DNA from: Paraclostridium dentum
GTDB lineage: Bacteria > Bacillota > Clostridia > Peptostreptococcales > Peptostreptococcaceae
Assembly: GCF_012922555.1 (NCBI RefSeq)
Contig: NZ_WIPK01000001.1
Coordinates: 372,001 to 436,000 of the forward strand
Direction of reading: 5' to 3'
Length of the DNA stretch: 64,000 nt
Part shown: in pieces, positions 34,714 through 43,289 of the stretch
Numbering within the stretch: position 1 is the stretch's first letter
Layout: every line of letters begins with the position of its first letter
Notes under the pieces: model-generated
Database searches by the model: none
Seen by the model: only the letters and a program-made list of their open reading frames with translations
Told to the model about the DNA's origin: nothing
Made by a program: the position numbers and the translations under genes

Positions 34714-36105
34714 TTGATTATGAAAGGTTTTTTTGAAAAAATAGTAGAATTTATAGATAGAAACAATAAAATAATAATAAAATCTGCATTGACTGTTTTA
34801 GGCATAATTTTGATAGGAATATTTATAATGTTTACTGCTGATAATTTTAGCGTAGGTAGTGAAAGTAATAAACTTGTAGGGTACATAGAAAAAAGAAACT
34901 ACTCAGAGGCAATATCGTACTATGATAAAATTAAAGAAGAGTTTTCTGACACTAAAATGAATAGACTTAGTAAAAGCTTATCTAAGAAAGTAAATAAAAT
35001 ACTTGTAACATATGGAGATAAATATATAAAAGGTGAGATAGGTAAGGATTACTTTATTTCGCTAATAAATATAATTAACGAATTAGATACAGTTTACATA
35101 GATACCGATAGTATAATTAATCAAGCCAAACGAGTAAATGATTTATATTTACAAGAAAAAATAAGCTACAATACAGCAATGGGATATATACAAGCAGTAT
35201 CAACATTAAAGATATCAAAAAATGAGATATATGTATATGCAAAAAAAATAGATGTCATAGAAGATTCAAGGAAGGTTTATAACGAAGGTGTAGAAAATCA
35301 AAACAAAAAAATGTACAAAGAGGCTATTGAAGATTTTGATAAAGTTATAACTGATGATAAAAGATACTATGAATTGGCTCAGGATAAAAAAGAAGAATGT
35401 ATAAAAGAAATGTATGATTATTATGTAGAGATGGCAAAAACAGAAAATAAAAATGGAAATTATCAAAAAGCTTTAGAATACATAGATTATCTAAAGCAAT
35501 ATTACTTAGATGATGACGAGTTAGACGCATTGTCTTCAGAGTTTGAGAAGAACTTAGAAATGTATAATATGACTAATGAAGAAGTAATACAGTTAATATC
35601 TAAAAAAAGTGGAATAGACGTAGCAGATTTAAAAGCTAATATATTCCAACAAATGTTAAATGGTAGTAAATACTATTATGCTGAAACATTTGTTGGTAAA
35701 GATAAAATAGATGAATTTTTAATTGACCCTAGAAATAAAAAGGTATACTCATATCTAGATGAACAAAAATCGTATAACAATAGATATGGAGATGGACACT
35801 GGAGAGCAGCATCAAATGGAACTGTAGAGTTTACTATAAGCAAAAGCACAGCTCAAAGTATCTTAGAAAAGAAATTAAGTGAAAAAAATGAAAAGTTTAA
35901 ATATGTAACTATTGAAGACAAAGAAAAATCATTAAAATATGTAGATAAACCAGAAGTTGTTAATAAATTTATTGGAAAGAAAAATGATATATATTATTAT
36001 GCTGTAGTAAATAGAGGATTCTTTAAATCTAAAGAAGTTTATCTAATAAATCCATACTCAAAAGAAATTTATAAAGTGGATGAAAATAGTGTAAATAAAG
36101 TTTAA
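34714..36105 (+). CDS. Single-pass membrane protein with TPR-like helical region
   Basis: 463 residues. A short cytoplasmic N-terminus is followed by one membrane helix (about residues 24-41) and a long extracellular helical region (about 50-300) with TPR-like pairs such as NYSEAISYYDKIKEEF, MYKEAIEDFDKVI and NYQKALEYIDYLKQYY. The last 160 residues look like tandem PepSY-like beta/alpha units (YYYAETFVG, YYYAVVNRGF, YLINPYSKEIYKV). I favour TTG at 34714, seven bases after GGAAGG; the ATG at 34720 is the alternative. Function unknown; probably envelope scaffolding or sensing. Confidence 0.65.
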   Translation: MIMKGFFEKIVEFIDRNNKIIIKSALTVLGIILIGIFIMFTADNFSVGSESNKLVGYIEKRNYSEAISYYDKIKEEFSDTKMNRLSKSLSKKVNKILVTYGDKYIKGEIGKDYFISLINIINELDTVYIDTDSIINQAKRVNDLYLQEKISYNTAMGYIQAVSTLKISKNEIYVYAKKIDVIEDSRKVYNEGVENQNKKMYKEAIEDFDKVITDDKRYYELAQDKKEECIKEMYDYYVEMAKTENKNGNYQKALEYIDYLKQYYLDDDELDALSSEFEKNLEMYNMTNEEVIQLISKKSGIDVADLKANIFQQMLNGSKYYYAETFVGKDKIDEFLIDPRNKKVYSYLDEQKSYNNRYGDGHWRAASNGTVEFTISKSTAQSILEKKLSEKNEKFKYVTIEDKEKSLKYVDKPEVVNKFIGKKNDIYYYAVVNRGFFKSKEVYLINPYSKEIYKVDENSVNKV

Positions 36106-36106
36106 T

Positions 36107-36136
36107 AAAAGCGTGAATTCACGCTTTTATTTTTTA
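36107..36136 (+). terminator. Rho-independent terminator
   Basis: The palindrome AAAAGCGTGAATTCACGC plus TTTT forms a stem of 9 or more bp, followed by ATTTTTTA, directly after the TPR-type gene. Confidence 0.82.
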
Positions 36137-36220
36137 TATTTAGATTTTGTAAAAAAATGTATACTTTTGACTAATTTGATTTAATATGGTATTTTAATAG
36201 TATGATATTTTTGAGAGAGG

Positions 36221-37609
36221 GTGATTATTATTTTAAGGTTAAATATAGAAAACGATATAAAAAATCTACATAAAAAAATAATTGATATATCGTTAATAAG
36301 TGAAGATAGCAATGATACTACTTTTTTTAACATAGATGATGAAGAAATACATGAAACTTTAAAAACGCTTAAAAAAACGTATGTAACAAGTAATAGTAAA
36401 GATGAAACTATACTAAACTTAAAACATAAAACTAAAAAACAAAAAAAAGATACTAGAGAATTAAAATTAGAATCTTATAAAAAGTATAATGAAGCATTAA
36501 ATATGATTCAAAGAAAATTTATGACTAGTGCTATTGATATAATAGAAGAAGCATTAGAATTAAATCCTAAAGATGTAGACATTTTAAATTTAAAAGGTCT
36601 ATTGAAACTTTTAAAATGTAACTTTGATGAAGCATTTGAAAGTTTTTATAAAAGTTCATGTTATGATAATAATGAATTAGCTAAGAAGTATGTAAATATA
36701 TTAAGCTCAGAAGAATTTAATATATTTTTAAGTAGATATAATCATGCTGTAAGATTTGTAAATAATGAATTATACCAAGAAAGTATACAAATACTTGAAA
36801 ATATAAGAACGGAAGAACCTGAACTTATAGAGCCTTATTTACTTTTACACTTAATATATGAAAAATTAGGTGATAATGAAAAAGCTAATGAGTATATGGA
36901 TAAGTTAAGAGAAGTTGATAAAGATAACTTATTATTTGAAAAAGATATTGTAAAAACTCCTAAAAAAGAAGAAGAAAAGAAAGAAGCTCCAAAAAAACAG
37001 AAAAGTCACATGCCATTATATACATTAATAGCTGTATTAGTATTAGCAATTGGGGCCTTATACTTAAACAATAAGAAAAAGATGAATCATCTTAATGATC
37101 AAGTAGCTGCAAAAGAAGAAAAGTTAACAGAAACAAGTGAAAAGCTAGATAAAACAAAAGATGAGTTAAAAGAAGTTAAAACGGAAACTGATAAGACAAA
37201 AGAAGAACAAGCTAAATCTGAAGTTATAGTTGGAGATGAAGAAGAACTTTTCAACCAAGCTATGGACCTTAAAAAAGAAGGGAAAAATGAAGAGGCTATA
37301 AAATATTTAGAATTAGTAGTTAAAAATGGTAAAACAAAGAAATATATATCAGAAGCTATATACCAATTAGCTCAATTAAATGAAAAAACTAAACATAATG
37401 AAGAAGCTATAAAATATTATAAAAAATATGTAAATACGTATAAGCCATCAGATAATTATTATGATGACAGTTATTACAATATGGGTATGCTTTATTATAA
37501 GCAAGGAGATTTAGAAAAGGCTCAACAAACATTCTATAGTTTAAGAGCTGAAGACCCAGATAGTATGTATAATAACTCACAAGTAGAATCAATATTAAAA
37601 GAAAGATAA
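36221..37609 (+). CDS. TPR protein with one central membrane helix and coiled coil
   Basis: 462 residues. N-terminal cytoplasmic TPR repeats (about 80-240, such as IDIIEEALELNPKDVDILNL) are followed by a Lys/Glu-rich linker, a membrane helix at about 264-283, a coiled coil at about 287-335 (KLTETSEKLDKTKDELKEV) and C-terminal TPRs (about 345-460, such as NEEAIKYYKKYVNTY). TPRs thus lie on both sides of the membrane. The start is unusual: GTG at 36221 abuts the GAGAGAGG site, while an in-frame ATT at 36230 has ideal spacing. No catalytic motif; function unknown. Confidence 0.68.
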   Translation: MIIILRLNIENDIKNLHKKIIDISLISEDSNDTTFFNIDDEEIHETLKTLKKTYVTSNSKDETILNLKHKTKKQKKDTRELKLESYKKYNEALNMIQRKFMTSAIDIIEEALELNPKDVDILNLKGLLKLLKCNFDEAFESFYKSSCYDNNELAKKYVNILSSEEFNIFLSRYNHAVRFVNNELYQESIQILENIRTEEPELIEPYLLLHLIYEKLGDNEKANEYMDKLREVDKDNLLFEKDIVKTPKKEEEKKEAPKKQKSHMPLYTLIAVLVLAIGALYLNNKKKMNHLNDQVAAKEEKLTETSEKLDKTKDELKEVKTETDKTKEEQAKSEVIVGDEEELFNQAMDLKKEGKNEEAIKYLELVVKNGKTKKYISEAIYQLAQLNEKTKHNEEAIKYYKKYVNTYKPSDNYYDDSYYNMGMLYYKQGDLEKAQQTFYSLRAEDPDSMYNNSQVESILKER

Positions 37610-37633
37610 GAGTGCTATGCACTCTTTTTTTTA
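37608..37633 (+). terminator. Rho-independent terminator
   Basis: An 8-bp stem (AAGAGTGC and its complement, 3-base loop) with a T-run, overlapping the stop codon. Confidence 0.88.
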
Positions 37634-37859
37634 TTTAAATAAATTATATTTAGTAAAAATTTAGAAAACTGACAGTCTTATTTATATAGAAAACAATTTT
37701 GATATGAAAAGTCTAAAGAAAATAATTACGGTATTTATGTAATAAGAGCATTAAATTTTATAAATTATTTATTTATATTTGAAAATTAGTATAGGAAATT
37801 AAAAAATATAATATTAATTATTAGAGAAGTGTTAATAATTAAAAAAAAGGAGGTAATAT

Positions 37860-38834
37860 ATGCCAACTAAAAAATTGTTTCTTCCTATACTAAGAGATGG
37901 AAAGTATGGTTTTATAGATAAAAATAATAACATAGTTATAAAACCAAAATTTAAATATGTATCAGAACGATTTAGAGATGGGTATTGTATTGTAACGTAT
38001 ATTAAACGCATTGGAAAGTCGGTTAGATGGGTTTTTGGATACATGGATGAAAGTGGGTATAATAATATATTTTTACATTTGGATAGTGCATCGGATTTTA
38101 GTGAAGGATTATCGAGAGTTAAGATTGATGGAAAATACGGTTTTTTTGATAAAGGTTTAAACCAAGTTATAGACATAAAATTTGAAGCTGCATCAAATTT
38201 TAGTGAGGAAATGGCATCAGTGAAAATAAATAAACGATGGGGTTACATAAATAAGAAAGGAGAAGTTATAATAGAACCTACATTTAGCTATGTAAATCAA
38301 TTTAAAGAAGGTATATCTTTAGTTGAGACTAAGAATAAATACGGTTATATAGACAAAACTGGAGAGTTTATTATAAAGCCTAAATTTGATATAGCTAATG
38401 ATTTTTCACAAGGATTGGCAGGGGTAAGGCTAAATGACAAATGGGGTTATGTCAATAAAGATGGAGAACAAATAATAGATTTTAAATTTGATAGAGCCAA
38501 ATCATTTAGTGAAGGGCTAGCTCCTATATGTATAAATGATAAATGGGGATATGTAAATACCTCTGGTGAAATCGTTATCGAACCTATATTTGACTATGCT
38601 TGTGAATTTAATGATGGTTTAGCAAGATTTAATATAGGCTCAAATGCACTTACTAGGGGTATGAGTATACCCAAAGGAGGTCTATGGGGATTTTTAAATA
38701 AAGAAGGAAAAATAAAAATACTTCCTACCTTAAAATCAGTTTCAGATTTTGAAAATGGATATGCACAGATAATTGATGGAGATAACAATAACTATATAGA
38801 TAAAAATGGGGAAATTTTGATAAAATTAGGGTAA
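37860..38834 (+). CDS. WG-repeat protein (beta-propeller-like)
   Basis: 324 residues made almost wholly of about eight WG (KWG) repeats of 35-45 residues, each with a core like DKWGYVNKDGEQIIDFKFD followed by FSEGLAPIC. There is no signal peptide, so it is probably cytoplasmic. WG repeats are thought to form binding propellers; no enzymatic role is evident. It is preceded by a strong AAAGGAGG site and 250 bases of AT-rich spacer. Repeats are well diverged, so this is an old array, not a recent tandem expansion. Confidence 0.85.
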   Translation: MPTKKLFLPILRDGKYGFIDKNNNIVIKPKFKYVSERFRDGYCIVTYIKRIGKSVRWVFGYMDESGYNNIFLHLDSASDFSEGLSRVKIDGKYGFFDKGLNQVIDIKFEAASNFSEEMASVKINKRWGYINKKGEVIIEPTFSYVNQFKEGISLVETKNKYGYIDKTGEFIIKPKFDIANDFSQGLAGVRLNDKWGYVNKDGEQIIDFKFDRAKSFSEGLAPICINDKWGYVNTSGEIVIEPIFDYACEFNDGLARFNIGSNALTRGMSIPKGGLWGFLNKEGKIKILPTLKSVSDFENGYAQIIDGDNNNYIDKNGEILIKLG

Positions 38835-38892
38835 AACATACTAAAATTAGGTTTGAAAAAATAAACATATAGTAGTAATATATATATGGAAG

Positions 38893-38925
38893 TTAAAGGG
38901 GGTAGGAAATATCCCTTTAATTTTA
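38893..38925 (+). terminator. Weak hairpin after the WG-repeat gene
   Basis: An 8-bp stem TTAAAGGG with its complement (12-base loop), followed by TTTTAC, 59 bases after the stop codon. It lies only 23 bases before lrgA, so it could also be a leader structure of that gene. Confidence 0.4.
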
Positions 38926-38947
38926 CAAAAAAAAGAGGAGAAGATAA

Positions 38948-39322
38948 ATGAAATTACTAAGACAACTGGCTCTAATACTAGCTATATGGGCTGTAGGAGA
39001 ATACATTAGTTCATTTTTATCAAATATAATTATTATACCTGGAAGTATAATAGGAATGGTTATATTATTTGTACTCTTAAAATCTAAAATTATAAAAGTC
39101 GAATCTATAGAAGAACTTGGAAACTTCTTTTTAGATAACATGGCTATCTTTTTCGTGCCTGCAGGGGTGTCTCTTATCAATTCACTAGATTTAATTGGTT
39201 CAAATATTATAGTTTTAGCTGCTACAATAATAATTAGTACTACTTTAGTTATGGTTATAACTGCTATCGTTGTTGAAAAAATGATAGAAATTAAGAGCAA
39301 GAAAGGACAAGGAAATGTATAA
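38948..39322 (+). CDS. lrgA: CidA/LrgA family holin-like protein
   Basis: 124 residues, four membrane helices, with the family motif IIIPGSIIGMVILFVLL and the FFVPAGVSLINS segment. LrgA and LrgB together modulate murein hydrolase activity, or transport small organic acids across the membrane. GAGGAG lies before the ATG. The reading frame overlaps lrgB by eight bases, so the pair is co-translated. No LytSR-type two-component regulator is encoded beside it here. Confidence 0.9.
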   Translation: MKLLRQLALILAIWAVGEYISSFLSNIIIIPGSIIGMVILFVLLKSKIIKVESIEELGNFFLDNMAIFFVPAGVSLINSLDLIGSNIIVLAATIIISTTLVMVITAIVVEKMIEIKSKKGQGNV

Positions 39323-40007
39323 CGTATTACAGACACCTATATTTGGAATTGTAGTATCTATAGTATTTTACAGTATAGGAGTGTATATTCAGAAGAAAAC
39401 AAAATTAGCTGTATTCAACCCTTTGTTACTAGCTATTTTAGGAATAATATTATTTTTAAAGTTAAGTCATATTTCATATGAAAGCTATAAAATAGGAGGA
39501 GATACTATAAACTTTTTCTTATCACCTGTAACTATAGTATTAGCAATACCTCTATATAAACAATATGATTTATTAAAGAAACATTTACATGAAATTATAA
39601 TAGGAATAACAACAGGTGTTTTAGTTTCATTTGCAAGTATTGTAGTCATAAGTAGGTTAACAAATTCTAATAAATTAATAATGGACTCATTATTAGGTAA
39701 ATCTATAACTACACCTATGGGAATTTCTTTAACTTCTACATTAGGAGGAATTGAGTCTGTAACTATTGTTGCTATAATTTTAACGGGTATAGTAGGAGCT
39801 ATGATAGCTACACCTATATTTAAATTTATAAACACTAAGCATCCAGTGTCAAAAGGTATTGCATTAGGAACAGCATCACATGCTCTAGGAACTACTAAAG
39901 CTTTAGAATTAGGAGAAATTGAAGGGGCAATGAGCGGATTAGCTATAGGGATATCAGGAACAATAACGGTAATACTAATACCTATACTAATAAACTTTTT
40001 AAAATAA
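39315..40007 (+). CDS. lrgB: LrgB family protein
   Basis: 230 residues, about seven membrane helices. Family blocks include FLSPVTIVLAIPLYKQ, LLGKSITTPMGISLT and GTASHALGTTKALELG. It is the membrane partner of LrgA. It starts eight bases inside lrgA with an AAGGACAAGG region as ribosome binding site. Confidence 0.92.
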   Translation: MYNVLQTPIFGIVVSIVFYSIGVYIQKKTKLAVFNPLLLAILGIILFLKLSHISYESYKIGGDTINFFLSPVTIVLAIPLYKQYDLLKKHLHEIIIGITTGVLVSFASIVVISRLTNSNKLIMDSLLGKSITTPMGISLTSTLGGIESVTIVAIILTGIVGAMIATPIFKFINTKHPVSKGIALGTASHALGTTKALELGEIEGAMSGLAIGISGTITVILIPILINFLK

Positions 40008-40043
40008 TATTATACATTAACTGATTTTGAAGGGAGAATTATA

Positions 40044-40910
40044 ATGAGTCAGGTTAACAACACATTAGAAGAAAACATCGCGCTTAGATACCTAGTTATA
40101 ATACTTGGAATAACTATTTCCTCGATAGGAATAAATGGATTTTTAAAACCAGCACACTTACTAGGTGGAGGGGTTGCTGGATTATCAGTTGCATTAAACT
40201 TTGTAACTCATATGAATATAGGGGTATTATCATTTTTAATTAACATACCTATATTTATATTAGGATTTATTTTCTTGGAAAAAGAATTTTGTATAACGAG
40301 TTTAATCAACATGATTTTATTTTCTTTTATATTAGGTATAACTCAAAATATAGGGCACTATATACCTGTAAATGATGTATTACTACAAACTGTATACGGA
40401 GGTATACTAGGTGGAGTAGGATTAGGAATCGTATTTAAAGCTAAGTCATCATTAGGTGGAACAGATATAATAGCAGCCATTTTGAAAGTAAAGAAAAATA
40501 TTGCGATGAAAGATACTGGGCTTTTCATGAACTTTTTAATAGTTTGTATCGGAGCTAGCTTATTTGGATTAGAACTAGCTATGTACACTTTAATTGCAAT
40601 GTTTCTAAATGTATATTCTATGAATATAGTAAAAGATATGATGAATAATCAAAAATCAGTGATGCTAATTTCTAGTAAAAGTGAAGAAATTGCTAAATGT
40701 ATAATGAAAGATCTTATAAGAGGGGTTACGTTAATAGAAGCTGAGGGGGCTTACACTCATGAGAAAAAACAAATAATATACTGTATAGTTTCTTCTAATG
40801 AGATTCCTAAGATTAAAGAGATAGCATTAGAACATGATAAAAAAGCATTTATATCAGTAAATGATGTAAATGAAGTTAAAGGTAGAGGATTTAAAGAAAA
40901 ATATTTATAA
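40044..40910 (+). CDS. YitT family membrane protein (DUF161/DUF2179)
   Basis: 288 residues. Six hydrophobic segments (about 18-190), including GFLKPAHLLGGGVAGLSV, and a cytoplasmic C-terminal DUF2179 domain (about 205-288) with the region IYCIVSSNEIPKIKEIA. The family is widespread in Firmicutes and its transport role is unproven. It begins 36 bases after lrgB with a GAAGGGAG site, so it may be read with lrgAB. Confidence 0.88.
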   Translation: MSQVNNTLEENIALRYLVIILGITISSIGINGFLKPAHLLGGGVAGLSVALNFVTHMNIGVLSFLINIPIFILGFIFLEKEFCITSLINMILFSFILGITQNIGHYIPVNDVLLQTVYGGILGGVGLGIVFKAKSSLGGTDIIAAILKVKKNIAMKDTGLFMNFLIVCIGASLFGLELAMYTLIAMFLNVYSMNIVKDMMNNQKSVMLISSKSEEIAKCIMKDLIRGVTLIEAEGAYTHEKKQIIYCIVSSNEIPKIKEIALEHDKKAFISVNDVNEVKGRGFKEKYL

Positions 40911-41259
40911 ATTATGTATAAAAAATAAAAATAAAGATAAAATAGATTATGTGATGTATAGAATCATCACTTAACAATATCTAGATTTGTTTAATTCGGG
41001 TTGACTATAAAATATATACATAATAGTTTCTACAGTGTAAATTTTTATTTGTACGTAAAAAATTTAGAGCGGATTACTAGAAAAAATTAAATTAAGATCG
41101 AAAAATAAAACAAAGAGTATGCGTTTTTGCGTGTTCTTTGTTTTATTTTGTTTATTTAAAAGACTAAAATTTAGTGAAACTATAGAAAAAAAGTAGAATT
41201 TTAATATATAATAATATTAAACATGAAAAAATGTAATTTGGAAGTGGTGGGGTAGTTAT
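40911..41259. other. 349-base gap: long terminator-like hairpin and possible small RNA
   Basis: No convincing ORF. A TTGACT at 41001-41006 could be a -35 but lacks a clear -10. A long hairpin at 41102-41149 is described separately. A smaller A/T stem lies around 41039-41069 (TAAATTTTT pairing with AAAAAATTTA). If 41001 is a promoter, a transcript of about 120 bases ending at 41154 would be a small RNA; otherwise the hairpin ends the yitT message. Confidence 0.3.
41102..41154 (+). terminator. Long terminator hairpin upstream of the MORN gene
   Basis: A perfect 15-bp outer stem (AAAATAAAACAAAGA at 41102-41116 with 41135-41149) continues through G-T and GC pairs to a TTTTT loop at 41124-41128, and is followed by a T-rich tract. 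Confidence 0.7.
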
Positions 41260-42072
41260 ATGAATGCAGAAGTAAATAACAAAGACTTAATAGAAATATA
41301 CAAAAAAACTGTACATAACATAGAAAAAGAAGTTAAGCGTATAAGTTTTTTTAATAAGTTTAGATTAAAAAAATCATCGCACTGCAAACAAGAGGTACTA
41401 GCATTAGAAAATGGGCAAGGCATACATGTACCTAATACAGATAATTTTGGTGAAAAAGCTTCCGGTAGAATACATACATTCTATAATGGAGATAAATATA
41501 TAGGCAAATTAATAGATGGACAAATGACAGGAAAAGGAACATATATTTTTTTACAAGATGATGGAAGTGAACTTGAATATGTAGGCGATTTTAAAGATGA
41601 TATGAAAAATGGAAATGGAGTATGTGAATTACCTAATAAGTGCTTGTATATAGGTCAATGGAAAGATGATGTAATGGAAGGTATAGGAAAAATGATTTAT
41701 TCAAGTGATGATGAATATTTAGGTAATTGGAAACATGGTAAAAAAGAAGGGCATGGGATATATACATGGAAAGATAGTGGTATGTATATAGGTGAGTTTA
41801 AACATGGCAAAATGGAAGGAATAGGAACTTGTTATGATTATAATGGATTTATAATATATGAAGGCGAGTTTAAGAATAATTTACCTCATGGTCAAGGTGT
41901 TTACACATGGCCAGATAATAAAAGATACGTAGGTGAATTTAAACACGGTAAAAGACATGGATTTGGAACTTTTTATATAAATGATGAAATATCTTATCAA
42001 GGAAATTGGAAGTTTGATAAGCCAAGTATTTTTAACAAAAGTTTAGATGAACTTATCTCAAGTATAAAATAG
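41260..42072 (+). CDS. MORN-repeat protein
   Basis: 270 residues. After about 65 residues of charged, helical N-terminus come about eight MORN repeats of 21-24 residues, with cores such as YIGEFKHGKMEGIGTC, YLGNWKHGKKEGHGIYTW and YVGEFKHGKRHGFGTF. There is no signal peptide. MORN repeats bind lipids or form elongated scaffolds; the bacterial role is unknown. It is monocistronic, with a GGTGGGG site before the ATG and a strong terminator after. Confidence 0.88.
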   Translation: MNAEVNNKDLIEIYKKTVHNIEKEVKRISFFNKFRLKKSSHCKQEVLALENGQGIHVPNTDNFGEKASGRIHTFYNGDKYIGKLIDGQMTGKGTYIFLQDDGSELEYVGDFKDDMKNGNGVCELPNKCLYIGQWKDDVMEGIGKMIYSSDDEYLGNWKHGKKEGHGIYTWKDSGMYIGEFKHGKMEGIGTCYDYNGFIIYEGEFKNNLPHGQGVYTWPDNKRYVGEFKHGKRHGFGTFYINDEISYQGNWKFDKPSIFNKSLDELISSIK

Positions 42073-42104
42073 ACTAGCAGATTTAGAGGCTAGTCTATTT
42101 TTTC
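42068..42104 (+). terminator. Rho-independent terminator
   Basis: An 11-bp stem (AATAGACTAGC and its complement) overlaps the MORN stop codon and ends in TTTTTT. Confidence 0.9.
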
Positions 42105-42261
42105 GTTTAAGTAAATTATAATCAATGAAATAGCTTGCATAGTTTACAAAGTAAAAATAAATTTTATGATTACTTTATTTGCTAAAGAAGAATATAAATA
42201 TAAATAAATGTATATAATTAAAAAACGTTACAAATAGTTATTATAACGAGGAAGTGATTGT

Positions 42262-43263
42262 TTGAAAAAATTATTATATTTAATGATATTTATATTAACG
42301 ATATGTATATTTATAGATAAAACCAAGATTGATTTTGATTTGAATTTTAAACAAAATGAAGAAGTTAGAGATACAAGTCAAAATGAAGATGTAAAAGCTG
42401 TTGTATCTTTAAATGACACGAGCATAAAAAGATATATGGAAATTAAAATTGGAGATACAGAAGAAAGCGTAATAAACAAAATTGGAAATCCTAATAGAAA
42501 AGATATAAGTGAGTATGGCTTTGATTGGTATGTATACAACAATGTTAAAAACAATTTTTCTATGGTAGGAATAAAAAATCAAAAAGTAGTAGCTCTTTAT
42601 AGCAACTCTATAGACTCATCTGATATAAATGGAATAAAACTCGGAGATAGTATTGATTTTACTAGAGAAAATCATAAATCAATAGAATATAAGAAAAAAG
42701 GAAATACTAAATTTATGATTGATTCTAGAGATCAATTTGATATTTTTATAGAAGATAATAAATATATTACTGTATTTTATGATTTATACAATGAAAGTAA
42801 AGTTACATCATATCAAGTTATAGACAAGTATATTGAAGAAAGTTCAAAAGATATTTACCCTAAATATAGTGAGGAGTTAAAACTTAGTTTTGAAAAACAA
42901 ACTATAGACCTTATAAATAGTGTTAGAGATAGAGAAAATTTAAATAGATTAAGTTTTGACTCTAAAGCTAGTGTTAGTGCGCTAAAACATAGCGAGGATA
43001 TGAGAGACAAAAACTATTTTGATCATGAAAATAAAAAAGGACAAAGTCCTTTTGATAGAATGAAAAAAGAACACATAAGATACAGCTTAGCTGGTGAAAA
43101 TATAGCTGCAGGGCAAATAAATGCTATTTATGCTCATGAGGCATTAATGAACTCTATAGGGCATAGAAAAAATATTTTAGGTGACTATAAAAATATAGGA
43201 GTAGGAGTTAGTTTTGGAGGACATTATAAATTATATTACACTCAAAACTTTTTTAGTGAATAA
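42262..43263 (+). CDS. Exported CAP-domain protein (YkwD type)
   Basis: 333 residues. An N-terminal membrane anchor or signal (residues 2-17) precedes a CAP-associated region (about 55-195) with two repeats of an IKIGDTEESVINKIGNP-like unit. The C-terminal SCP/CAP domain (about 213-331) has LINSVRDRENLNRL, LKHSEDMRDKNYFDHEN, AGENIAAGQ and NSIGHRKNILG, whose histidines and glutamates form the CAP cavity. Such proteins occur in sporulating Firmicutes; the ligand is unknown. The start is a TTG at 42262 after GAGGAAGTGA. A deacetylase gene follows 26 bases downstream. Confidence 0.86.
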   Translation: MKKLLYLMIFILTICIFIDKTKIDFDLNFKQNEEVRDTSQNEDVKAVVSLNDTSIKRYMEIKIGDTEESVINKIGNPNRKDISEYGFDWYVYNNVKNNFSMVGIKNQKVVALYSNSIDSSDINGIKLGDSIDFTRENHKSIEYKKKGNTKFMIDSRDQFDIFIEDNKYITVFYDLYNESKVTSYQVIDKYIEESSKDIYPKYSEELKLSFEKQTIDLINSVRDRENLNRLSFDSKASVSALKHSEDMRDKNYFDHENKKGQSPFDRMKKEHIRYSLAGENIAAGQINAIYAHEALMNSIGHRKNILGDYKNIGVGVSFGGHYKLYYTQNFFSE

Positions 43264-43289
43264 TTGACATAATGAAAGGAAGTACAAAA

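Noticed and set aside
33408-38834. TerY-type or kinase-phosphatase stress island
   Set aside because: A PP2C is present but there is no vWA protein, kinase or Ter protein, so that known system does not fit.
42220-42233. cre-like site before the CAP-domain gene
   Set aside because: Only about 10 of 14 positions match, and no metabolic reason supports CcpA control there.
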